Assembly (NCBI GenBank): GCA_002387725.1 | Contig: DGKK01000065.1 | Span: 1 to 37,812, forward strand | Source: Nitrospirae bacterium UBA4572 | GTDB lineage: Bacteria; Nitrospirota; Leptospirillia; Leptospirillales; Leptospirillaceae | Reading direction: 5' to 3' | DNA: 37,812 nt | Part shown: positions 31,221-37,812 of the stretch, piece after piece | Position numbering within the stretch: the first letter of the stretch is position 1 | How the letters are laid out: each line of letters starts with the position of its first letter | The notes under the pieces: generated by a model | What the model was told of the DNA's origin: nothing | Databases searched by the model: none | Seen by the model: the letters and a program-made list of their open reading frames with translations, nothing else | Position numbers and translations under genes: made by a program

Positions 31221-31897
31221 CCGGACGATGGGAAGGGCTCTCACGAAGTCTCATGCGCAATCTCCCGATCAAGATTCTCGCGCTTGTTCTCTCACTGTCC
31301 CTCTGGTACCACATCAGCCGCACGGGGAACGAATACCTCACGCTGACTCTCCCGGTCACCGTCTCCAACCTCCCGCCCCATCTCGAGTTGAATCGGGCCA
31401 CCCCGGATCATGTCACGGTGACGCTCAAGGGCCCCCACGGCATGGGAAGCCTGATCCGCCCGGAACGCCTCACCATTCTCCTCGACGGACGTCACTTTCG
31501 TCCGGGGCGAACGAACCTTCCACTTGAAACCGGAAATGTCGCCCTTCCTTCCGGGATCCGGGTCATTCATTTTTCCCCTCCCTCTCTCTCTCTCAGCATT
31601 CTCCCGCTTGGCCGAAGGGAGATCCCCATTGTCCCTCAATTTATTGGAGAGACAAGAGACCGGATTGCCCCCATCAGGATCCATGTTGTGCCCCGTCAGG
31701 CCCTTGTGGAAGGGGACAGAACTCTACTCTCGACCATCTCCTTTATCAAAACACAGCCAATCGAGCTGAAAACACTGAGTGACAAGAGTGCCCAGACGCT
31801 CTCCCTCTCCCTCGTCTCGCCCGATCCGGTCCGGATAAGGATCCTCTCTCCCCGAAAGGTCACCATCGAGATCGCGCGATCTTCACGAAGACGCTAA
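31217..31897 (+). CDS. cdaR: YbbR-domain protein (CdaR-like regulator)
   Basis: This 226-residue protein has one N-terminal membrane helix (LPIKILALVLSLSLWYHISR, about 16-35) and a beta-rich exported part with at least two YbbR-type repeats. The KILALVLSLSLWY opening is characteristic of the family. CdaR binds CdaA at the membrane and alters c-di-AMP output. The start ATG overlaps the cdaA stop as ATGA, implying coupled translation. Its stop lies inside one arm of a long inverted repeat. The paralog count of YbbR repeats is lower than the four seen in Bacillus CdaR, so regulatory details may differ. Confidence 0.82.
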   Translation: MTGRWEGLSRSLMRNLPIKILALVLSLSLWYHISRTGNEYLTLTLPVTVSNLPPHLELNRATPDHVTVTLKGPHGMGSLIRPERLTILLDGRHFRPGRTNLPLETGNVALPSGIRVIHFSPPSLSLSILPLGRREIPIVPQFIGETRDRIAPIRIHVVPRQALVEGDRTLLSTISFIKTQPIELKTLSDKSAQTLSLSLVSPDPVRIRILSPRKVTIEIARSSRRR

Positions 31898-32003
31898 GGG
31901 GGATTCCTGCCAACATTGTCAAGGCATTGTCCGCCAAAGCCCCTCCCCGCCCTTTATTCTTCGTCTTCCCAACGCTAAAATGAAAGCGGCAGGATTCCCC
32001 CTT
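31896..32003. repeat. 16-base near-perfect inverted repeat between cdaR and glmM
   Basis: AAGGGGGATTCCTGCC (31896-31911) and GGCAGGATTCCCCCTT (31988-32003) are complementary except at one base, with 76 bases between them. The left arm covers the cdaR stop and the right arm ends 27 bases before the glmM TTG. The intervening region has CATTGTC twice and a TAAAAT at 31975-31980. It could fold as a long stem in mRNA or be the remnant of a small mobile element. Confidence 0.6.
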
Positions 32004-32030
32004 CAGCCCTCTCAAAAGGAAGGATCTCCC

Positions 32031-33419
32031 TTGATCAAGCCCTCGACCCGACTCTTTGGAACCGACGGAATCCGCGGACGCGCCAACATCCATCCCGTCA
32101 CAGGAGAAATGGCCTTTCGTCTCGGGCGGGCTGCGGCCCATCTCTTTGCCCGGGCCGGAGAAGAACACCATGTCGTCATCGGCAAGGACACCCGGATCTC
32201 CGGCTACATGCTGGAGATGGCCCTGACCTCCGGACTAACCTCCATGGGTGTCAATGTGATCCTTGTCGGACCCTTCACGACCCCCGGCATTGCCCATCTC
32301 ACCCGAAGCCTCCGGGCCGATGCCGGCATCATGATCTCCGCCTCCCACAATCCCTATGATGACAACGGGATCAAGTTCTTTTCCTCGGAAGGGCTCAAGC
32401 TCCCCGATGAACTTGAAGATCGGATCGAACGGCTTGTCATGGGGGACGAGATCGATCATATCCGTCCGACGGGAGCCCTCATCGGCAAGGTGACACGGCT
32501 TTCCGGTGCCGAAGGCCGGTATGTGGAGTTTGTCAAAAACACTCTTCCCCGAAAACAAAAATTCGACGGGGTCCGGATCGTGGCCGATATGGCCAATGGA
32601 GGAGCCTACAAGGTGGCCCCCATGGCCTTCCGCGAGCTGGGTGCGGAGGTTATCGCCCTGTCAGACGCTCCCGACGGGGTCAACATCAACCTAAACTGCG
32701 GGGCGCTTTACCCGGAAACACTGGCACGCAAGGTGGTTGAAACCGGAGCCGACCTGGGGGTGGCCTTCGACGGAGATGCGGATCGTTCTGTCTTTGTCAC
32801 CGGGAAGGGCCAGATCCTGGACGGAGACAGGATCATGGCCATTATCGCCCCCTTCCTGAAAAAGGAAGGACGACTTCCCGGAGACACTCTGGTCACCACC
32901 GTCATGAGCAATCTGGCGCTGGAGGAGGCCATGAAGCGCCATGGGATCTCTCTCCGGAAGACCCAGGTGGGGGACCGTTATATTCTTGAGGAGCTCGACC
33001 GCCTGGCCCTCTCTTTCGGGGGGGAGCAGTCCGGCCACATCATCTTCCGGGACTACCTCACCACCGGGGACGGGCTCATCACGGCCCTCCAGCTTCTTTC
33101 CCTCCTGGACAAGGAAGGAATTTCCCTCGACGATGCCGCCCGGGTGATGGAGCCCTACCCCCAGATCCTGAAGACCCTTCCCGTCAGATCGAAGCCTCCC
33201 ATAGAGAGCCTTCCCGAACTCTCAAAGAGGAAGGCCCATGTCGACAGCCTTCTTTCCGGCCACGGCCGCCTGCTTCTGCGCTATTCGGGAACCGAAATGG
33301 CCATCCGCATCATGCTTGAGGGCCCCGATGCCAACGTCCTGAACCAGATGATGCAGGAGCTCGAAGAGGCGGTGATCCTCGACCTTGGCTCCCCCTCGAC
33401 CTCGCTCCCCTCCCATTGA
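32031..33419 (+). CDS. glmM: Phosphoglucosamine mutase
   Basis: This enzyme converts glucosamine-6-phosphate to glucosamine-1-phosphate for peptidoglycan and UDP-GlcNAc synthesis. It opens with RLFGTDGIRGRAN. The active-site phosphoserine lies in ISASHNP (Ser105, residues 102-108), and the metal loop DGDADR and GEQSGH sugar-binding segment follow. A C-terminal RYSGTEMAIRIM completes the phosphate-binding domain. The frame extends up to an ATG at 31980, but TTG 32031 has GGAAGGA upstream and starts at the conserved residues, giving about 462 residues. The ATG alternative would translate across the inverted repeat. It follows cdaA-cdaR, where GlmM is known to inhibit CdaA in Firmicutes. Confidence 0.94.
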   Translation: MIKPSTRLFGTDGIRGRANIHPVTGEMAFRLGRAAAHLFARAGEEHHVVIGKDTRISGYMLEMALTSGLTSMGVNVILVGPFTTPGIAHLTRSLRADAGIMISASHNPYDDNGIKFFSSEGLKLPDELEDRIERLVMGDEIDHIRPTGALIGKVTRLSGAEGRYVEFVKNTLPRKQKFDGVRIVADMANGGAYKVAPMAFRELGAEVIALSDAPDGVNINLNCGALYPETLARKVVETGADLGVAFDGDADRSVFVTGKGQILDGDRIMAIIAPFLKKEGRLPGDTLVTTVMSNLALEEAMKRHGISLRKTQVGDRYILEELDRLALSFGGEQSGHIIFRDYLTTGDGLITALQLLSLLDKEGISLDDAARVMEPYPQILKTLPVRSKPPIESLPELSKRKAHVDSLLSGHGRLLLRYSGTEMAIRIMLEGPDANVLNQMMQELEEAVILDLGSPSTSLPSH

Positions 33420-35116
33420 GTCCCGTCCGGGAGATCCTGACGCCCCTCGTTCCCCGCCCCCTGACGGTCAAGGATCTTTTTCCGGCCTCCGTCATCCTGG
33501 CAGGAGGGCTATTCCTGTCTTCCCTGGCCCGGGATTTTCCTCTCCTTTTGGGGGCGCTTGTTTCGGCCCCCCTGATTGTCTCACTCTTGTCCGGTTCCCG
33601 GCACCTTCTTCCCCTTCTTCTTTGGATCCTGTCCTTTTTCGGAGGCCTTCTGGCCCTTCCAGCAGAAAATGCAAATCCCCCTCTCCTCACCCCCGCCTTT
33701 TTTTCCCTCTGCCTTGCGGAGCCCCCTCGGTCCACAACACATGGAACCCTCGCCTCCTTGAAGAACGATGGCTCTTCGCCGGATCTTCCCTCCTCCTTCC
33801 GCCTCTTCATCCCCTCGGACCGACTCACCGGCACGCTCGAAACCGGAGACTGCCTGAGCGGCGTCGCCATCGCCCCCTCGCACCCCTCGCCCCCCGACCT
33901 CTTCGGAGATTCCCGTCCGTTTTACATTCTCTCGGAGAGCTTTCCGATGGCTGTGACCCGAACCCTCTCCCCTCGCGGGGATCTTTTGAGGCGGCTCCAC
34001 CACCGGCAGGCGGAGCTTTTGACCCACCTTCTCTCCACATTTCCCCGGGAGACGGCAGGCCTCCTCTCCGCCCTTCTCCTCTCGGACACACGATTCATGA
34101 CCAGGGAGGAACGTGAGGACTTTACAATGGCTGGAGTTTCCCACCTTTTGTCAGTCTCGGGGGAACATATGACTCTCCTGGCCTTCTTTTTCGGGGGCCT
34201 GGTGCTGCTTTCCCTCCGACTTCTTCCCCTCCCCCTCCTCCGGCGGCTTCTCATTCACCTTCCTTTGGGGCGCCTCCTCCCGCTGACCCTCCTCCCCCTT
34301 CTGCTGGCCTACACCCTCATGATCGGGGCTCCGGAGGCGGCCGACCGGGCCTTTCTGGGCTTCGCCCTGGCGGTCATTCTCCGATTTGCCTTTGTCGACC
34401 TCGACTTTCCCGCCATTCTGGGACTCTCGACGATCCTGATGCTTCTTCTTTTCCCCCGCCTTTCCCTCTCCCTCTCCTTTCTCCTCTCCCTTCTGGCCCT
34501 TTGGGGACTTGTCCTGTCGGGGCGCAAGGGAGCGCACACGTCACACCCCTTGAAAACCCGTCAGAGGACTCTCACCCCCCTGATGGCAGGAGCGGCGGTC
34601 ACCCTTCTTACGGCTCCCCTCATTGCTGCCGTCTTCCGGACGATCAACCCGGAAGGTCTTGCGGACAACCTCATTGTCGTCCCGCTGGCAGGGGACATTC
34701 TTCTTCCCTTTGGAGCCGGCGAGCTTCTGCTGCACCTTTTTCACCTCCCTCCTGTCGCCCTTATAACCCTTCCCCTGACAAGCCTCTCCCATGCCGTTCT
34801 TGGGCTTGTCCATGGCTTGGCCCGTCTTCCCGGAGCCTCGCTTTCCCTTGCCTCCCCCAACCCTCTTCTGATCGCCATCTTTTATCTTGTTACCGCAGGG
34901 ATCCTGGTCCGGACAAAAACCTCCCTGAAGGAGGCCTCCCTTCCGCTTCTGGCGATTTTTCTTCTTGCTCTCGCCGTCCCCTCACATCGTCATGCCCCAT
35001 CGCTCCATCCCGCCCTCACGCGAGATATTCACGCGAAACTTCGCTACGATCCCAAACAGGAGAGACGGAATATCGTGAGCCTTCTCCCGGGAGCCCGCCT
35101 CGGCAAAGACGAATAA
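33416..35116 (+). CDS. comEC: ComEC/Rec2-type DNA uptake channel, short form
   Basis: This polytopic membrane protein would pass single-stranded DNA across the inner membrane in transformation. The 566 residues contain an N-terminal soluble OB-type segment between helices and then the competence domain. The domain core ETAGLLSALLLSDTRFMTREE and FTMAGVSHLLSVSGEHM matches the family, where SG-x-H is the hallmark; Glu replaces the usual Leu. About ten hydrophobic helices follow. The C-terminal metallo-beta-lactamase domain of full-length ComEC is missing; the protein ends after a short basic tail. A separate nuclease would be needed for processing. The start is TTG 33416 in a TTGA overlap with glmM. 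No other competence gene is here. Confidence 0.82.
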   Translation: MSPVREILTPLVPRPLTVKDLFPASVILAGGLFLSSLARDFPLLLGALVSAPLIVSLLSGSRHLLPLLLWILSFFGGLLALPAENANPPLLTPAFFSLCLAEPPRSTTHGTLASLKNDGSSPDLPSSFRLFIPSDRLTGTLETGDCLSGVAIAPSHPSPPDLFGDSRPFYILSESFPMAVTRTLSPRGDLLRRLHHRQAELLTHLLSTFPRETAGLLSALLLSDTRFMTREEREDFTMAGVSHLLSVSGEHMTLLAFFFGGLVLLSLRLLPLPLLRRLLIHLPLGRLLPLTLLPLLLAYTLMIGAPEAADRAFLGFALAVILRFAFVDLDFPAILGLSTILMLLLFPRLSLSLSFLLSLLALWGLVLSGRKGAHTSHPLKTRQRTLTPLMAGAAVTLLTAPLIAAVFRTINPEGLADNLIVVPLAGDILLPFGAGELLLHLFHLPPVALITLPLTSLSHAVLGLVHGLARLPGASLSLASPNPLLIAIFYLVTAGILVRTKTSLKEASLPLLAIFLLALAVPSHRHAPSLHPALTRDIHAKLRYDPKQERRNIVSLLPGARLGKDE

Positions 35117-35167
35117 GGTGAGACGCCACGAGGAGGCACTCCAAGGAAAGCTCTCATCGTCGGCCGA

Positions 35168-35195
35168 TTGCGAAAGAGTGAAGAAGGAGTAAACT
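35168..35195 (+). promoter_or_regulatory. Candidate promoter for the zinc-ribbon gene
   Basis: TTGCGA (35168-35173) and TAAACT (35190-35195) are separated by 16 bases, 53 bases before the start codon. This is a plausible sigma-70 match in the 132-base space after comEC. A CGGAGCTCCG palindrome sits between it and the start. Confidence 0.4.
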
Positions 35196-35248
35196 AAAGA
35201 CGAGAGGCCGGAATTGGGTCCGGAGCTCCGACGAAGAAGGAGAGATCC

Positions 35249-35419
35249 ATGGCTGGAAAGAATCGGCAAAAGCCTGAAATCGATATCAAAGAGGGCGTTG
35301 TTCTCGAGACAATGAGGAAAAAGGCTTGCCCCCAGTGCGGCACGATGATGCGCTGGCTGGATGGGGATTATGTGTGCGTTGCCTGCAACGGGGCGGAATA
35401 TGGGCCTGAGGAAGGCTAA
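35249..35419 (+). CDS. Small zinc-ribbon protein (56 residues)
   Basis: The protein is MAGKNRQKPEIDIKEG... and then carries ACPQCGTMMRW (CxxC, Cys27/Cys30) and YVCVACNGAEYG (CxxC, Cys43/Cys46), which together form a four-cysteine zinc ribbon. The N-terminal half is charged and lysine-rich. The function is unknown; such miniature ribbons bind nucleic acid or act as adaptors. Support for it being a real gene is good: AAGGAGAG sits six bases ahead of the ATG, a candidate promoter lies upstream, and both CxxC pairs are complete. It is convergent with the Crp/Fnr gene, ending 18 bases before it. Confidence 0.8.
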   Translation: MAGKNRQKPEIDIKEGVVLETMRKKACPQCGTMMRWLDGDYVCVACNGAEYGPEEG

Positions 35420-35437
35420 ACACAGCAGAACATCCGT

Positions 35438-36136
35438 CTAGGCGCGGGGGGAATGGCCCCGAACCTGATCGCAGAAAAAGACGGGATCAAGGATGCGGAT
35501 GACCCCCTTCTTTGAGAGATCGATTTTCCCGGCTTTTTCCCACATGCGCGTGACCCGGATGGCCGTTTCCACGGTCGTGAGGCACATCTGGGCCAGGACA
35601 GTCCGGGTAATGGCGATCGAATCTCGGAGAGTTGCGGAGGGGACAGGACTTCCTCCCAAGGCGACCTGGTCGGGGTCACGTCCGGAGAGGGCCACGAGAA
35701 CCTGCGACAGACGGACTTCGATCGGCATGTTTGCATAGAGGAGACGGGACTGGTACATGCGGAACCGTTCCCCCAGCTCCGTATGGACCTCGCGACGCAA
35801 TTCCCGGTCCTGATCGATGGCGGACAGAAGGCGGGACTTTGAGTAGCCTTCTGCCCGGGAGGGGCAATCGGCAAGAGCTCCGGCAGGGTAGGGAAAGTCA
35901 AAGATCACGGCAAACCCCGCCACAAACTCCCCCGGAAGGAGCCGCTCCAGGATCAGGGGGGTCCCGAAGGGACTTTCCTTGACAAAGAGAATCCGCCCCT
36001 CCGTGACCACGTAAAACATCTCCGAAGGATCTCCCTGCCGGAAGAGGAACTCCCCCTTCCGGGAAAGGACAACCACCCGATCCGGCTCTGTGGTCTCCCT
36101 CCACCGGTCGAAGACCGGCATCGGACGCTGGCTCAC
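35438..36136 (-). CDS. Crp/Fnr-family transcriptional regulator
   Basis: This 232-residue regulator has an N-terminal cyclic-nucleotide-type beta-barrel (about 20-115), with the opening LSRKGEFLFRQGDPSEMFYVVTEGRI and a LLPGEFVAGF segment. The canonical cAMP-phosphate residues (GELGL...RSA) are not matched, so the effector is unknown. The helix-turn-helix is at about 176-208, in ITRTVLAQMCLTTVETAIRV. There is no N-terminal cysteine cluster for an FNR iron-sulfur site. The start is GTG 36136, forming a GTGA overlap with the upstream membrane-protein gene and with GGAAGG ahead. The longer frame to 36271 runs inside that gene and is rejected. The coupled pair may share control. Confidence 0.87.
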   Translation of the reverse strand: MSQRPMPVFDRWRETTEPDRVVVLSRKGEFLFRQGDPSEMFYVVTEGRILFVKESPFGTPLILERLLPGEFVAGFAVIFDFPYPAGALADCPSRAEGYSKSRLLSAIDQDRELRREVHTELGERFRMYQSRLLYANMPIEVRLSQVLVALSGRDPDQVALGGSPVPSATLRDSIAITRTVLAQMCLTTVETAIRVTRMWEKAGKIDLSKKGVIRILDPVFFCDQVRGHSPRA

Positions 36137-36495
36137 AGTCTCCCTTCCGGAGATGAAAAGGGAAGCAGGAGAGAGACCAGAAGACTCCCGAGGCTGACCA
36201 GAAAGGCTCCCATCAGGGCAGGGAAAAAACCCTCGACGACAAATCCGGGAACCACCGCCGACACCAGCCAAAACAGAAGGGCATTGAGGACGAAGATGAA
36301 GAGCCCCAGGGTGAGTACGGTGATCGGAAGCGTCAGAAAGATCAGAAGGGGGCGAAGAAGGGCGTTGAAGAGCCCGAGGACCACAGCCACGGCGATGGCC
36401 GTGGCAAATCCCCGGATCTCGATCCCCCGGACCATCCTGGCCACAAAAAAGATGATCAGTGCGTTGGCCAGAAGCCGAAGAAGAATGCCGACCAT
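36133..36495 (-). CDS. Small four-helix membrane protein (phage-holin-IV / YvlD-like)
   Basis: This 120-residue protein has four hydrophobic helices. The segment GLFNALLRPLLIFLTLPITVLTLGLF is the hallmark of the PF04020-type family (YvlD-like). These are chromosomal proteins of unknown role, often near stress or regulator genes, and despite the family name are not lysis proteins. ATG 36495 has GGAGG about eight bases upstream and is preferred over an ATG at 36516. It is translated just before, and overlaps by 4 bases, the Crp/Fnr regulator. Confidence 0.83.
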   Translation of the reverse strand: MVGILLRLLANALIIFFVARMVRGIEIRGFATAIAVAVVLGLFNALLRPLLIFLTLPITVLTLGLFIFVLNALLFWLVSAVVPGFVVEGFFPALMGAFLVSLGSLLVSLLLPFSSPEGRL

Positions 36496-36826
36496 GGCTT
36501 CATCCTCCAATAACATCTATAGGATTGGGGACCACAGTCCCGGGGCGAGGAGGGCAAATGCACGAAAGACAAGAGCTCTCCCCGAAGTTCAATGTCAACG
36601 TGCCTTCTGTCGATCCTAGCAAAAACCCGACTGTTTGTCAGGGAAATAGTTCTTGACGGTACGGGTCCGGCTCCCGGCATCGAAAGGAGCGTTCTTCTGA
36701 CGACGCCTCTTGCCACATCCCTTGCCTCCCTCTATCATCAGGACAGCATCAGGCAAAACACTCCATGCTGTTTTCAGAAATTCGATCGTCCCGTCAGCCC
36801 TTCCGGCGATCCCCTGAAAGGACGTC
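36496..36826. other. 331-base divergent gap before the potassium channel gene
   Basis: No gene is supported; short frames on both strands lack family features. The gap separates the minus-strand membrane-protein gene from the plus-strand channel gene and should hold promoters for both. A small hairpin GGGAC-CACA-GTCCC lies at 36528-36541. No convincing promoter pair was found. Confidence 0.45.
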
Positions 36827-37812
36827 ATGTCCCCGAAGAGCCTTCACACGCGCTTAAAAGTACGAGGGAAGCGCCTGATCCACTGGATCCAGAGGCGGCT
36901 TCAGTCTGCCCCAGGAGGCTCCTGGATCTTTCCCCACGGAATCCTGGCCCTTCTGGTGGGACTCCTGGGTCTCAAGAACGTTCTCCCTCTCTTTGAGCAG
37001 ATCCATATCATCCAGTCGTCTTTCGAGAAATTCGGCCCCGCTCAGGACTTTGCCCATCTTCCCGGCATCTTCCACATTCCGGGCGGCATCCCCAAGACCC
37101 TCATCGGGCTGGTGCAGATTCTGATGTCGGTCGGCCTCCTCCTCCGCTCCCGGATGATCTGGGCCATCATCCTTCTGATGACACTCCTTTCCATCGCCGT
37201 CGATCTTTTCCAGAGCCCCCTTCCCGAAATCTCCCTCGCCTTTTCGCTGCTTCTCCTCGGGGCCCTGATCCTCTTTCGCAAGACCTTCGACCAGTCCTCT
37301 CTCGCCATCGGGACCTTCCTCTCGGTGCTCTCCATTCTTCTTCTGATGGGCTACGGGATCTTCGGATCCCTCATCCTCGGAAAGGGCTTCGCTCCCCCCA
37401 TCCAGACTCTGACGACGGCGCTTTACTTTGCCGTCATCACAATGGCGACCGTCGGCTATGGAGACATCGTTCCCCGAACCGACGATGCCCGCCTTTATGT
37501 TGTGAGCCTTGTGATCCTGGGCATCACCGTCTTCAGCGCCTCCCTCTCCTCTGTCATCATCCCCCTCATGAACGAACGCATCAAAAGAGCCCTTCTTCCG
37601 GAGAAAAAAATGCCGACAAGAAAAAACCACACCATTCTGATCGGAACGGGCCCCCTTGCGCGGAGCACCTACCAGGAGCTGACATCCCGCAACCATCCCG
37701 TCACCCTGATCGTCCCCCATGAGATCTCCGATCCCCCCTTTGCCGGCTGCGACCAGGTCATCGGCGATCCGGCCGACGGCGAAGTCTTGAAGGAGGCAGG
37801 GATTCTTGACGC
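36827..37812 (+). CDS. kch: Kch-like voltage-gated potassium channel, 3' end beyond window
   Basis: The reading frame is open from ATG 36827 to the right edge, giving 328 complete residues of an unfinished protein. Several hydrophobic helices occupy about 36-250. The selectivity filter TVGYGD is at 208-213, preceded by the pore helix ALYFAVITMA. A cytoplasmic RCK/TrkA-N Rossmann domain begins at about 268 with TILIGTGPLARS. This arrangement matches the Kch-type channel of Escherichia coli, which has six helices and one RCK domain. Function is likely potassium flux across the inner membrane. AAAGGA lies about four bases upstream of the ATG. The gene is truncated by the window, not in nature as far as can be seen. 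c-di-AMP commonly binds RCK domains, and cdaA is about 6 kb upstream. Confidence 0.9.
   Translation, partial: MSPKSLHTRLKVRGKRLIHWIQRRLQSAPGGSWIFPHGILALLVGLLGLKNVLPLFEQIHIIQSSFEKFGPAQDFAHLPGIFHIPGGIPKTLIGLVQILMSVGLLLRSRMIWAIILLMTLLSIAVDLFQSPLPEISLAFSLLLLGALILFRKTFDQSSLAIGTFLSVLSILLLMGYGIFGSLILGKGFAPPIQTLTTALYFAVITMATVGYGDIVPRTDDARLYVVSLVILGITVFSASLSSVIIPLMNERIKRALLPEKKMPTRKNHTILIGTGPLARSTYQELTSRNHPVTLIVPHEISDPPFAGCDQVIGDPADGEVLKEAGILD

Noticed and set aside
36640..36720. Possible RNA gene in the gap before the channel
   Set aside because: Only short stems are visible and no T-loop or cloverleaf could be built on either strand.
36854..37720. 288-residue minus-strand frame
   Set aside because: It is antisense to the potassium channel gene, which has the TVGYGD filter; the frame is a charged low-complexity shadow.
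1..37812. CRISPR arrays, insertion sequences or prophage
   Set aside because: No regularly spaced repeats, transposase, integrase or phage structural genes were seen; the holin-like name of the 36133-36495 product is only a family label.

Overview
The window looks like chromosome from a Leptospirillum-type member of the Nitrospirota. This placement is inferred from gene content, not from a search. It carries a complete bacterial proteasome locus whose ubiquitin-like modifier ends in the UBact-type tail RYRQRTGE, a form IV RuBisCO-like protein of the kind known from acid-mine Leptospirillum, a CobA-HemD fusion, and a moderately high G+C content by eye. Coding density is high, genes often overlap by 1-40 nt, and many starts are GTG or TTG. 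Layout from left to right: (1) 141-2157, plus strand: homoserine kinase (thrB) and a dihydroorotate-dehydrogenase-family enzyme. (2) 2135-8668, minus strand: the six-gene proteasome operon, transcribed ATPase (ARC/Mpa) - dop - UBact - prcB - prcA - pafA. Junctions are overlapping or a few bases apart, so the genes are probably translationally coupled. The modifier would be joined to target lysines by PafA and removed by Dop, and tagged proteins would be unfolded by the ATPase into the 20S PrcAB chamber. (3) 8974-10960: an FNR-type flavin reductase and a RuBisCO-like protein, divergent around a 19-bp inverted repeat. (4) 10951-13262, minus: an MFS symporter and a small soluble chemoreceptor-like signalling protein, separated by a 386-bp gap with an orphan plus-strand terminator. 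(5) 13661-18522, minus: tRNA-Asn, then a block transcribed as ATP-grasp-like protein - lysine 2,3-aminomutase - BluB - bimodular dCTP deaminase. (6) 18636-24637, plus: the tetrapyrrole cluster hemX-like - hemA - hemC - cobA/hemD fusion - hemB. (7) 24643-35116, plus: a long housekeeping run ribF - tilS - hpt - ftsH - folP - cdaA - cdaR-like - glmM - comEC. The cdaA-cdaR-glmM trio is the classic c-di-AMP/cell-wall module. (8) 35249-37812: a 56-residue zinc-ribbon protein, a Crp/Fnr-family regulator coupled to a small four-helix membrane protein, and a Kch-like potassium channel that runs off the right edge. The most interesting material is the proteasome/UBact locus. Its modifier is short, net basic and already ends in Glu. 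The ATPase lacks the C-terminal docking tail known from Mycobacterium, and both ligase-family enzymes carry mixed PafA/Dop signatures. No IS element, CRISPR array, prophage or rRNA was seen.
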